Shown one piece after another: positions 56,238-64,000 of a stretch of DNA of 64,000 nucleotides. The notes beneath the pieces were generated by a model. The model did not search any database, was not told the DNA's origin, and saw nothing but the letters and a program-made list of their open reading frames with translations. The stretch's first letter is position 1. Every line of letters begins with the position of its first letter. The position numbers and the translations under genes were made by a program. Source of the DNA: Aquabacter sp. L1I39 (lineage in GTDB: Bacteria > Pseudomonadota > Alphaproteobacteria > Rhizobiales > Xanthobacteraceae). The stretch lies in contig NZ_CP072392.1 in the NCBI RefSeq assembly GCF_017742835.1, positions 2,216,385 through 2,280,384 of the forward strand. Reading direction: 5' to 3'.

Positions 56238-56588
56238 CTCAGCATTGCCACCGTCAACCGCGTGATCGACATGTGGAGCGCATCCGCGAGACTGTCCTGA
56301 TTTTCAGGCCTTTGGTGTTCACGAACTGCGCCGCACATTCTCGACCGGCCTAAACCGCGCCAAGCGCGATGTCGCAGGATCGAGATGAGCTTGGCCCACG
56401 CGCCCCGGAACCGGATCGCCGCCGTCTACAACGTGAACCGCTATCTCGCCGAGCGGAAGATCATGCTCCAGTGCTGGGCTGACATGCTCCACGCCTGGAT
56501 AGACGGGCGATCCGCCAAGGATCTGATCGCCGACGCAAAACAGCGCGCCGCCGAGGTTCACGATGACGAATTGGATGATGACCTCTGA
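56238..56588 (+). pseudogene. Integrase remnant, 3' end only
   Basis: Aligns with the last ~350 bases of the integrase at 52199-53548. From 56381 to 56500 only two of 120 bases differ, and the VYNVNRYLAER catalytic Tyr region is intact, but small deletions near 56268-56295 break the frame and everything upstream is missing or decayed. It is a relic of a second, related integrase that once began the inner element. Confidence 0.85.
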
Positions 56589-56611
56589 GTGATGCTCCCT
56601 CGTCCATTCTG

Positions 56612-56812
56612 TCAGTCATTGGTGGCCCGCCATCGGGGCGGATCAGCAACCCATCGGTTGATGTCGGATTCCCGCCAGCCGGCACCGTTTGTGCTGATCT
56701 TCAGTTGGGCAGGGAAAGTGCCCTCGGCGATCTTGCGGTAGATGGTGGAACGGGATAGGCCGGTGCGGGTAAGGACGGTCTTGAGGCGGATGATACGCTC
56801 TGGTGTCTGCAT
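56612..56812 (-). CDS. AlpA-family excisionase/transcriptional regulator
   Basis: 66 residues: MQTPERIIRLKTVLTRTGLS followed by RSTIYRKIAEGTFPAQLKIS and GWRESDINRWVADP, the classic AlpA/MerR-like helix-turn-helix. AlpA proteins activate excision or element genes, and commonly sit near P4-type integrases. AGGAGG lies about ten bases before the ATG. It lies 23 bases beyond the integrase remnant. Confidence 0.9.
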   Translation of the reverse strand: MQTPERIIRLKTVLTRTGLSRSTIYRKIAEGTFPAQLKISTNGAGWRESDINRWVADPPRWRATND

Positions 56813-56941
56813 GGCGCTGCTGCCTCCTGCTGGGAGCGCCTGATGGCGCCTGACCAAGACAAGGCATGGAGCCGCCGACGGGCAAGAGGATGAACCGCGC
56901 CGGTGTTTTCTGGCGGATCGGCGGCGGCACATCGGATGGGT

Positions 56942-59404
56942 CTAGAGTCCAAGACCACGGCTGCGGTCGAAGTCGATGCCGTGGCTGTGGGCCAGTTCGC
57001 GACCAAGACTGCGGCCTGTGTCGAGGCTGATGCCGAGTTCCTTCCTGCGAGCTGCGAGCAAGGATTCGAGTTGCGGGTCGCGCTCCAGGCTCCGCGCCAT
57101 GTCGCTCATCTGGACGCGGGTGGCCTTGTAGCCGGAGTAATCGCCGTCGCTGTACTGGCGGTGACGCTGCTGGTCGAGCTTCTTCCAGCGCTCGACAAAT
57201 TGACCGGCGCGGCGCTCCGGATCGGTGCGGATTTCCGTTTCAAGCTGGAGGGCGCGAATGGTGCGATTGAGCTTGCCGCCGGTCGCCTCGTGCACCAACT
57301 CCGGGTTCTTCTCATAGGCCGCTTCCGCGTCCCGCCAGCCATGAGGACGTAGCTCCTCGAAGGCCTTGCGGGCGTCAGAGAGCTCGCGAATCTGCTCGGG
57401 CGTCCCCTGGCCGGTCCCGTCGGCCGTAGAGAGGATCGCGTCCCACGCGCGGGCATGCCGGACGAGCGCGCGGGTTCGCGCTTGCCGCAGCACCGCCTCC
57501 GGATCTTCGGGAGGCTCCTGGGCGATAGGCCTGACTCTGTTTCCTGGCTCCTCGCGCAGGGCTGGTGCTTCCTGTGCAATTTCTACGGACGGCCTGAGCG
57601 TGTCGACGAGGTCTCGCAGCTTTTCCGGGACCTTGCGCACGATCTCGACGACACGCTGGCGGAAGGTGATGCTGCGGCGCTCGGCATAGTCCTGCGCCGG
57701 ATCGGAGCGCGGATAGTCCGACGCCATGTCCTTGGCCCGTTCACGCGACAGGGTGCGCACCAGCCGGTCGCCATCCGCGAAGTCGTCGCGGCCATAGTGC
57801 AGCTCCATGCCGTCACGATGGCGCGACAGCGCAACATAGCTGGAATGGGCATCCAGGCCGGGCGTGGCCAGCACATGGGTGCGGTCCACGGTCATGCCCT
57901 GCGCCTTGTGGATGGTGGCGGCATAGCCATGGTCGATGCGGTCGTAGTCCTTCAAGTCGAAGGCGACGGATCGGCCATCATCAATACGCACGGACATCGA
58001 CTGCGCGCTGACCTCTTCGAGGGTGCCGAGCGTGCCGTTCTTCACCCCGAGCCCGCGCTCGTTCTGTAGGAACATCACACGGTCGCCGCGGGCGAAGGAA
58101 CGCGCGCCGCGCTCGACGGTTACGCGCACCTCCTCGCCGAGATCGCCGGCCTCCCGCATCCGCGCGCGGGCGGCCCGGTTGAGGGTGCGTACCTCGTCAT
58201 TGGTATGGGTGAGGATGATGCGGCTGCGGTCAGGGGTAGCCTGCCGGTCGCGGTCCCAACGCTCGATAAGCTCGCCCCGCGCCTGCTCCCGCGTATGAGC
58301 GGCATGGACCATGCCATTCCTCTCATAGGCCTGGATGGCCTCGTCGATCTTGCCAGTCGCCAAGTCGCGCGTGGCGTCGCGCTGCCAATCCTCCCTTTGG
58401 CGGCGTACCTCGCTGATTTCCGCGCCGCCATGGCGCTCAACCAGCGAGCGGAAGGCGGCGCCCGCCTCGATCGATTGCAACTGCTGCGGATCGCCGACCA
58501 GCACGACCTTGGCGCCGGCATCCGCGGCATGGGAGAGCAAGAGCTCCAACTGGCGCGTGCCGATCATGCCGGCCTCGTCGATCACCAGAACATCGCGTGA
58601 GGTGAGCAGATCCCGGCCCTGCCCCCAGCCATGTTCCAGACTGGCGATGGTGCGGGATGCGATGCCCGATCCGCTCTCCAGATTCTCCGCCGCGATACCG
58701 GACAGCGCGACGCCGCGAACCTCCAGGCCCGCCGCCTCCCAGGCCTCACGCGCGACACCCAGCATGGCGCTCTTCCCCGTCCCGGCATAACCGACGACTA
58801 TGCCGAGATCGCGCGTGCCTGTGATGTGTGCCAGCGCATCAGACTGCTCGCTCGAGAGAACAAGGCCACGCTGCTCAGCACGCTGAAGAGCCGCCTCCCT
58901 CTCTATATCCTTTACGACATGGCGCTCGCGTTCCGCCATGAGCCCGGCAGCCCTGTGCAGACGCTGCTCGACCTCGATCATCCGGCCGGTGGTGAAGCGG
59001 TCTTCGCCGCGTCCGTCCTTGCCGAGCTCGACGAGATCGGGCGCGCGACCCATCGCGGCCATTACCTCATTGAACTGCTCGATGCCGTCGCTGTGACGGT
59101 GCGCGAAGCGCGCCAAATCGCGCCGGGTGAACGTCGATTGCTGATGGGTGATGGCATCCAGTGCCAGCGACGGATCAGCGATGATCCGCGCACCATTGCC
59201 GCGCGCGATCTCGCGGTGCAGCTCTGCCCGATCGGCGGACTCGATCCCCTCTCTTTCGATGCGTTGCGCGGGCGCGCCGATCTGGCTCTGCGGCTCCAGC
59301 GCGATGCCCTGTGCTTCCAGGCTGCGATGATCGATGCGCGCGTCGATATCGAGCTCCGCGAGGCGCTCACCCTTACAGCATTTCGGTAGGCACTCAACTA
59401 TCAT
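56942..59404 (-). pseudogene. traA: Ti-type TraA relaxase/helicase, relaxase domain lost
   Basis: The 820-codon frame matches the central and C-terminal parts of TraA: from ERLAELDIDARIDHRSLEAQ through the RecD/TraI-like helicase (GYAGTGKSAML, VLVIDEAGMIG, LVGDPQQLQSIEAG, YAATIHKAQGMTVDR, SYVALSRHRDG) and a long charged tail. Family proteins begin with a ~200-residue MobA/MobL relaxase domain carrying the nicking Tyr and His triad; it is absent, replaced by about 12 unrelated residues (break near 59370). So it cannot start conjugation, though the helicase part may still be made. Confidence 0.85.
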
Positions 59405-59433
59405 CCCTCCATCGACAGCTTATGGAGACGACG

Positions 59434-59760
59434 ATGCGCAAGCCACGGGACTTCGATACGGAGCTGAAGGCGCTGGAGGACAGGGCGCGAGATCTGAAAG
59501 CTCGCAAAGTGCAGCAACTCGGCGAGTTGGTCATCTCGACAGGAGCCGACGCGCTGAGCGCCGACGAACTGGCGGGCGCGCTGATCGTGCTGGCCGAAAC
59601 CAAGGACGCCGGAAAGAGGGAGGCATGGGCCAAGCGCGGGGCCGCGTTCTTTCAGGGGCGGACACGCCGAACTGCACCAGCGTCTGACCGCGACGTTGGT
59701 GGCACTCAACCGCAACCGGGCGGCGCGCAACCGGCATCAGGGAGCGCAAGCACGGAATGA
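59434..59760 (+). CDS. Conjugal transfer protein, TraC-like
   Basis: 108 residues: RKPRDFDTELKALEDRARDLKARKVQQLGELVISTGADALS (key parts DFDTELKALEDRARDLK and QLGELVISTGADAL) and EAWAKRGAAFFQ, as in the small traC-type genes divergent from traA in Ti-like and rhizobial ICE transfer modules. ATG 59434 with GGAG six bases upstream is preferred over 59422. The adjoining traA is truncated. Confidence 0.82.
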   Translation: MRKPRDFDTELKALEDRARDLKARKVQQLGELVISTGADALSADELAGALIVLAETKDAGKREAWAKRGAAFFQGRTRRTAPASDRDVGGTQPQPGGAQPASGSASTE

Positions 59761-59761
59761 T

Positions 59762-60031
59762 ATGCGCACCTGGCAGGTCGAGCGTCGCAGGCGGACGCGG
59801 CATCTGATCGAACTCGGCGGCCTCGTGGTTAAGGCCGGGATCGTGGACCTGACCGCCGATGATCGAGCCATGATCTACGGCGCGCTGCTCTGGATGGCCG
59901 AAAAGCTCCAAAGCGATGAGCGCGACAAGGCGCTGGCGCTGTGGGCTGCGAAGGGAAATGAGGCGTTCGAGGCTGAACGTCACGGCGAAATTCTCGCCCC
60001 GCTCCGGACTGGCACCGTGGAGCATGACTGA
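59762..60031 (+). CDS. Conjugal transfer protein, TraD-like
   Basis: 89 residues: MRTWQVERRRRTRHLIELGG then LVVKAGIVDLTADDRAMIYGALLWMAEKL, matching the small TraD of Ti-type systems. It starts one base after the TraC-like stop. In functional modules traG (coupling protein) follows; here the next genes are a restriction system on the opposite strand, so the traCDG operon is cut. Confidence 0.82.
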   Translation: MRTWQVERRRRTRHLIELGGLVVKAGIVDLTADDRAMIYGALLWMAEKLQSDERDKALALWAAKGNEAFEAERHGEILAPLRTGTVEHD

Positions 60032-60098
60032 TGACCGGCACCGCGGTTCCACCCGTCCTCTGCAATTCTGTCTATCTGTGTCCCTCTCGAAGTGATGT

Positions 60099-60815
60099 TC
60101 AGGCCATGAGAGCCTCGAGCTTTTGCTTGCGCTCACGCCAATCGGGTAACACGCGACTCAATAGCTCGAAGAATTCCGGCCCGTGATGCGGCACGGCGAT
60201 GTGGCACAGTTCGTGAGTAATGACGTAATCGATAGCATGCAGCGGAGCCTGGATTAGTCGTCGATTGAGTAATAAACGACATCTAGGTGACATCGAACCC
60301 CATCGCTGCCGCAACTGGCGGACAATCAACCCTCTTGGCCGAAAGTCCTCAGGCGCCGGAAAGCGCAGAAGATTGACTTCAAGGCGTTCACCAAATTTCG
60401 CATGCGCCCGCTCTCGATACCAAACCTCCATAAGCTCACGCGTGACCTCCGTCCTCTCGGGCCTATGCGTTTGGACCACGATGAAGCCACGAACGAGCTT
60501 CACCGTCGCTTGAACGTGCGGCACTACCTTCAACCGATACTGGCGTCCGAGGTAGAGATGGGTCTCGCCAGCCACATATTGGCGATCTGGGGTGCGTGGA
60601 AGAAATTGGATGAAGTATCTCTGCTGGCGCCGGATCCACGCGGCGCGCTTCCGCACTTTCTCCTCGATAGCTGCCAGTAGAGCATCCTGTGGAGCAGCCA
60701 CCACAACAGAGGCATCGGGTTCTACGGCGATTTCCAGCGTCGTCCGGTCCCGACGCACGATCAAGAAGTCGATGCTGTGTTCACCATATTTGACGCTGTG
60801 TCGCACCGCCTTCAT
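60099..60815 (-). CDS. YgjP/M48-like zinc metallopeptidase linked to hsdR
   Basis: 238 residues of the DUF45/YgjP family: RPRGLIVRQLRQRWGSMSPRCRLLLNRRLI (key part RQRWGSMSP) and the zinc motif HELCH at 201-205 with a downstream His211 in PHHGPEFF. Its ATG overlaps the hsdR stop (ATGA), so the two are translationally coupled; this gene is a frequent companion of type I restriction operons but its role there is unknown. Confidence 0.9.
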   Translation of the reverse strand: MKAVRHSVKYGEHSIDFLIVRRDRTTLEIAVEPDASVVVAAPQDALLAAIEEKVRKRAAWIRRQQRYFIQFLPRTPDRQYVAGETHLYLGRQYRLKVVPHVQATVKLVRGFIVVQTHRPERTEVTRELMEVWYRERAHAKFGERLEVNLLRFPAPEDFRPRGLIVRQLRQRWGSMSPRCRLLLNRRLIQAPLHAIDYVITHELCHIAVPHHGPEFFELLSRVLPDWRERKQKLEALMA

Positions 60816-63800
60816 CCAGGAAAACGCGCTCGGGCCAAGTCCATGATCTTGAGTTCAAGATCGTCCATCACCTCAAGCGTCAGTTCGATTCCTCGCTCAT
60901 CGCGAAGGACATCAAAGAAATAATCGTCGATGGCGTTGCGCATCTTGTTCTGAGCGATGTCGTTGGACCAGACGTCGACGATGTGATGTGACTTGATGAT
61001 GCCGATGATCGTGAGCGCAATGGTGGCAACCTCATCTGCCGCGATCGGTTTACCGCCGTCGATCGCGAGCACGCCTTCAAGGACCCCGAAGAACGCCTGC
61101 CCATCGTCGTTACCCTTAATCGCATCCGGCACCTCGCGCCCCCGATCCTTGCGGGCAACCTTGCTGGCCAGATCGACCACGTTCTTGAGGTAATCGCGCT
61201 CAGAAATCCGTTTGGCCCGATAGTCGCGGATGGCTTCCTCCAGCAATTCCGAGAAGCTGCGGTAGAAGGTCGGGTCCTCGTCCATCTTTTCGGTGATGGT
61301 CCGGCGCGTCGCGCTGGCGATCCGGTCCGCCCTCGACGCCTCGGAGACGCTCGTCTCCTCCACCACCGCTTTCAGCGCGTCCGGGTCGTTGATGTTGACC
61401 ATCTCGATGATCGTCTCGGCCGGCATGGCAACCACATGGTCGTCGAGCAGCTTCTGGATCTTCGGCTCGAACTCCTTGACGTCGACGGTCTCCTGGTAGC
61501 GCAGCTGGACCGAGCGCCGTAGCTCGGAGAACTGCTTCCAGTCCTTCTTCATGGCGTCGATCTTCGCCTCTTCGAAGACGTCGAAGAGCTTGTCCGACGA
61601 CAGCGAGATATGGAGGCAGCGGCTGAACGCCTTCAGTCGTTCATAGAACTCCTGCCGGACCGCCTCATCGGCCAGGAACTGTTCGAACTGCTCCATGTCC
61701 TTCTTGTTCTTGACCGACTTGAACAGGTCCCAGAGCTGATCGTGCAGCTGAGGCAGCTTCCGGATTTCCTCGCGCACATCGTGGACCGTGCCGGCGAGAT
61801 CGGCGGCGTCGAAGCCCTCGAAGGCGCTGTAGGTCGTCAGCGCCGTGTCAAGTTCTCCGAGCAGCCCCTCGTAGTCGATGATGAAGCCGAACTGTTTCTC
61901 GGTCGCGCCTTCTTCGTAGAGCCGGTTCACACGGGCGATCGCCTGAAGCAGGTTATGTTCGCGCAGCGACTTGCACACATAGAGCACGGTATTGCGCGGG
62001 GCATCGAACCCCGTCAGCAACTTCGACACGACGATGAGTATCTCCGGATCGCCAGATCCCTTGAATGCATCGATGATCTGGCGGGTGTATTCGTCCTCGG
62101 TCTTGTACCGGGCCATCATCCGCGCCCAGAACCCGCGCACGAGGTCCTTCGTTTCCTTGTCGACCTCCTCGTTGCCCTCGTTATCATCGGGCGGCGAGAT
62201 GACGATTTCGCTGGTGACGTGCCCAATCTCGTCGAGCACCTCCTTGAAGCGGACGGCCGCTGCCTTGGACGGCGCCACAAGCTGCGCCTTGAATCCCGTG
62301 CCTTGCCAGTGCTGGCGGAAGTGCTCCGAGACATCGAAAGCCTTCGCCCGGATCGCCTGGCCCGTCTTTGAGAGCGCGTCCATGCGGGAAAACTTGCGCT
62401 TGAGGTCGGCCTTCTGGCTGGGGGTCAAGCCCTCGCTGATCTTGTCGAACCACTTGTCGATCACGCCGCCATTGACCTGCTGCTCGACAAGCCGTCCCTC
62501 ATAGAGGAGCGGCACAACAGCTCCGTCAGCAACGGCTTCGTCGATCGCGTATTTGTGGATGAGGCCTCCGAAGGTCGAGAGGGTATTTTTCTCCTTCTTC
62601 AGGAGCGGCGTTCCGGTGAAGCCCAGATAGCAGGCCTTCGGTAGCAGCCGGCGCATTCGCGTGGCGAATTGGCTGTGCCCCCCATGCCGGCCGGTTTGCG
62701 AGCGATGGCTCTCGTCGACTAGCACGAACACGTTGGCATCCTCGTCGACGTCCTCGGCAGCTTTGGCGGCCGTATCGAACTTGTTGATGATGGTCGTCAC
62801 GAGGGGGGTCCGGTTTCGGATCAGCTCGATCAGATGAGCGCCGCTGGTAGCACGCGCGGGTTCCAGTTCGCAGGACTTGAACGTATCCTTGATCTGCTTG
62901 TCGAGATCGTCGCGGTCAGTGACGATCAGGATGCGTGGATTGGGGATGGCTTTGTCGAGCGCGAGAGAGCGCCCCAGCATCACCATGGTCAGCGACTTGC
63001 CCGACCCTTGGGTGTGCCAGATCACGCCACCCTTGCGGCGGCCATCCAGATTGAACTGGCGGACGCGTTCGACAGCCTTGCGGATCCCGAAGAACTGCTG
63101 GTGGCGCGCGACCTTGCGTGCGCCGCCATCGAAAACCGTGAAACGACGGATCAGGTCCAGCAGGCGTTCCGGCCGGCACATCGCATGGATTGTGCGGTCC
63201 TGCGCGGTGATCGCGCGCGCACCCTCGGCCGCCAGAGCTTCAAAATGGGCACGGGCAAAGGCGAAGTCGCCCGAGAAGACAGCGTCCGCCTCCGCCGCCG
63301 TAAGTGGTCGATTGGCCAGCGGAACAATGATCTCTTCGCGGTCTTCCTCGTCCCGCCACGTCTGCCAGAACTGCCGCGGCGTGCCCACGGTTGCGTAGCG
63401 CGTCTCGACACGGTTCATCACCATGAGAAGCTGCGCGAAGTGGAACAGCTGCGGGATGTTGTCCTCGTTCTGATAGCCAATCAGCTGGCTACCGGCCTTT
63501 TTCAGGCTTTCGGTCGGCCGCTTGTTCTCGATCACGAGCAACGGGACGCCGTTCACATAGGCGACGATATCACACCGCTTGGTCTGCGTGCTGGCCGTCC
63601 GCTCGACAGAAACTTCGGCCGTCACATGAAAGACGTTGTTAGATGGGGTTTCCCAATCGACGTAGCGGAACGAATAGGACTTCGAGTCCCCCTGGATCGT
63701 CTTGGTGATGGTCGTGCCAAGGACGAGGGTGTCGTAAATGTCCTGGTTGGTACCGCGCAGGCCCTTCTGCCGGTCAGGCGTGGGCTTCAGCCGCCGGATG

Positions 63801-64000
63801 GCCTCATGCGCATCCTCAAGGTCGAAGGGATACTCCCGGCCGCGGTAGCTGAAGCTGTTGATCTGCAGGAGTTGGTCCGCAAGGATGTCATCGAGCACCA
63901 CGTTGCGCAGACGACCGGCGCGGAGGCGCACAGCTTCCGCTTGGGAAAGCGGCGTGAACCCCAGCGCCACCAAGAGCTGCAGCGCGGGGATCTGGGACTG
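60812..64000 (-). CDS. hsdR: Type I restriction endonuclease subunit R, 5' end beyond window
   Basis: At least 1062 residues are visible and the frame stays open to the window edge (upstream codons read IPALQLLVALGFTPLSQAEA), so the start is outside. It has the nuclease motif VPLLVIENKRP (ExK), helicase motif I HTQGSGKSLTMVML, LIVTDRDDLDKQI, DESHRSQTG, GFTGTPLLKKE and ARVNRLYEEG, then a helical C-terminus that docks to HsdM/S. HsdM and HsdS should lie to the right of the window. Confidence 0.96.
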   Translation of the reverse strand, partial: QSQIPALQLLVALGFTPLSQAEAVRLRAGRLRNVVLDDILADQLLQINSFSYRGREYPFDLEDAHEAIRRLKPTPDRQKGLRGTNQDIYDTLVLGTTITKTIQGDSKSYSFRYVDWETPSNNVFHVTAEVSVERTASTQTKRCDIVAYVNGVPLLVIENKRPTESLKKAGSQLIGYQNEDNIPQLFHFAQLLMVMNRVETRYATVGTPRQFWQTWRDEEDREEIIVPLANRPLTAAEADAVFSGDFAFARAHFEALAAEGARAITAQDRTIHAMCRPERLLDLIRRFTVFDGGARKVARHQQFFGIRKAVERVRQFNLDGRRKGGVIWHTQGSGKSLTMVMLGRSLALDKAIPNPRILIVTDRDDLDKQIKDTFKSCELEPARATSGAHLIELIRNRTPLVTTIINKFDTAAKAAEDVDEDANVFVLVDESHRSQTGRHGGHSQFATRMRRLLPKACYLGFTGTPLLKKEKNTLSTFGGLIHKYAIDEAVADGAVVPLLYEGRLVEQQVNGGVIDKWFDKISEGLTPSQKADLKRKFSRMDALSKTGQAIRAKAFDVSEHFRQHWQGTGFKAQLVAPSKAAAVRFKEVLDEIGHVTSEIVISPPDDNEGNEEVDKETKDLVRGFWARMMARYKTEDEYTRQIIDAFKGSGDPEILIVVSKLLTGFDAPRNTVLYVCKSLREHNLLQAIARVNRLYEEGATEKQFGFIIDYEGLLGELDTALTTYSAFEGFDAADLAGTVHDVREEIRKLPQLHDQLWDLFKSVKNKKDMEQFEQFLADEAVRQEFYERLKAFSRCLHISLSSDKLFDVFEEAKIDAMKKDWKQFSELRRSVQLRYQETVDVKEFEPKIQKLLDDHVVAMPAETIIEMVNINDPDALKAVVEETSVSEASRADRIASATRRTITEKMDEDPTFYRSFSELLEEAIRDYRAKRISERDYLKNVVDLASKVARKDRGREVPDAIKGNDDGQAFFGVLEGVLAIDGGKPIAADEVATIALTIIGIIKSHHIVDVWSNDIAQNKMRNAIDDYFFDVLRDERGIELTLEVMDDLELKIMDLARARFPG

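Noticed and set aside
55980..56240. Second copy of the guaA 3' end as right attachment site
   Set aside because: Only short matches such as ATCGAG were seen, not a convincing repeat of the final guaA bases.

Overview
The window is GC-rich DNA from an alphaproteobacterium. Gene content and protein style point to the order Hyphomicrobiales, most likely near Xanthobacteraceae; that placement is inferred from recognised families, not from a marker tree. Genes are tightly packed, with many ATGA, GTGA and TGATG stop/start overlaps.

Layout. (1) 1-5.3 kb, minus strand: rplA (cut by the window edge) and rplK, then the phenylacetyl-CoA epoxidase genes paaABCDE behind a good sigma70-like promoter at 5187-5215. 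(2) 5.6-10.4 kb, plus strand: a PhnA-like protein without its zinc ribbon, class II fumarase, NAD-type malic enzyme and a ThrE-like exporter. (3) 10.4-17.2 kb: paaX and a TetR regulator (minus) diverge from a complete branched-chain-amino-acid-type ABC operon (plus). A TetR-style operator lies just downstream of the predicted -10 of the transporter promoter. (4) 17.4-20.2 kb: a second ABC importer with an NMT1/THI5-like binding protein. (5) 20.3-33.7 kb: a catabolic locus with a gamma-glutamyltransferase, MarR regulator, flavin reductase plus HpaB-type flavin monooxygenase, cupin, amidase, GntR regulator, DUF2848 protein, a second five-gene branched-chain-type ABC transporter and a nitroreductase. 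The same palindrome is found between marR and the flavin reductase and, half-conserved, in front of the second transporter, so one MarR regulator may control both arms. (6) 33.8-51.98 kb: mainly housekeeping genes (DUF1236 protein, thrS, yidD, folE, hisI, patatin, CBS protein, rhomboid, gamma carbonic anhydrase, iron permease-like, MAPEG, nucleosidase, RsmB-type methyltransferase, guaA). Among them sits a 1167-residue type I-secreted 5'-nucleotidase with RTX repeats and two DUF4214 modules.

(7) From the 3' end of guaA (51977) to the window end is an integrated mobile region. It begins with an intact P4-type tyrosine integrase. Next comes a divergent gene pair: a protein with a HEPN-style R-x4-H motif, and a protein ending in an Mrr-type nuclease domain. 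Then follow the broken 3' end of a near-identical second integrase, an AlpA-type regulator, a TraA relaxase/helicase gene that has lost its relaxase half, orphan traC/traD-like genes, and a type I restriction subunit HsdR (running off the window) coupled to a YgjP/M48-type metallopeptidase. The divergent HEPN/Mrr pair is the best candidate for an undescribed (defence) system.

Eight copies of a short GC-rich palindrome, arranged as four inverted pairs, are scattered through intergenic gaps of the first 19 kb. No tRNA, rRNA or CRISPR array was seen.
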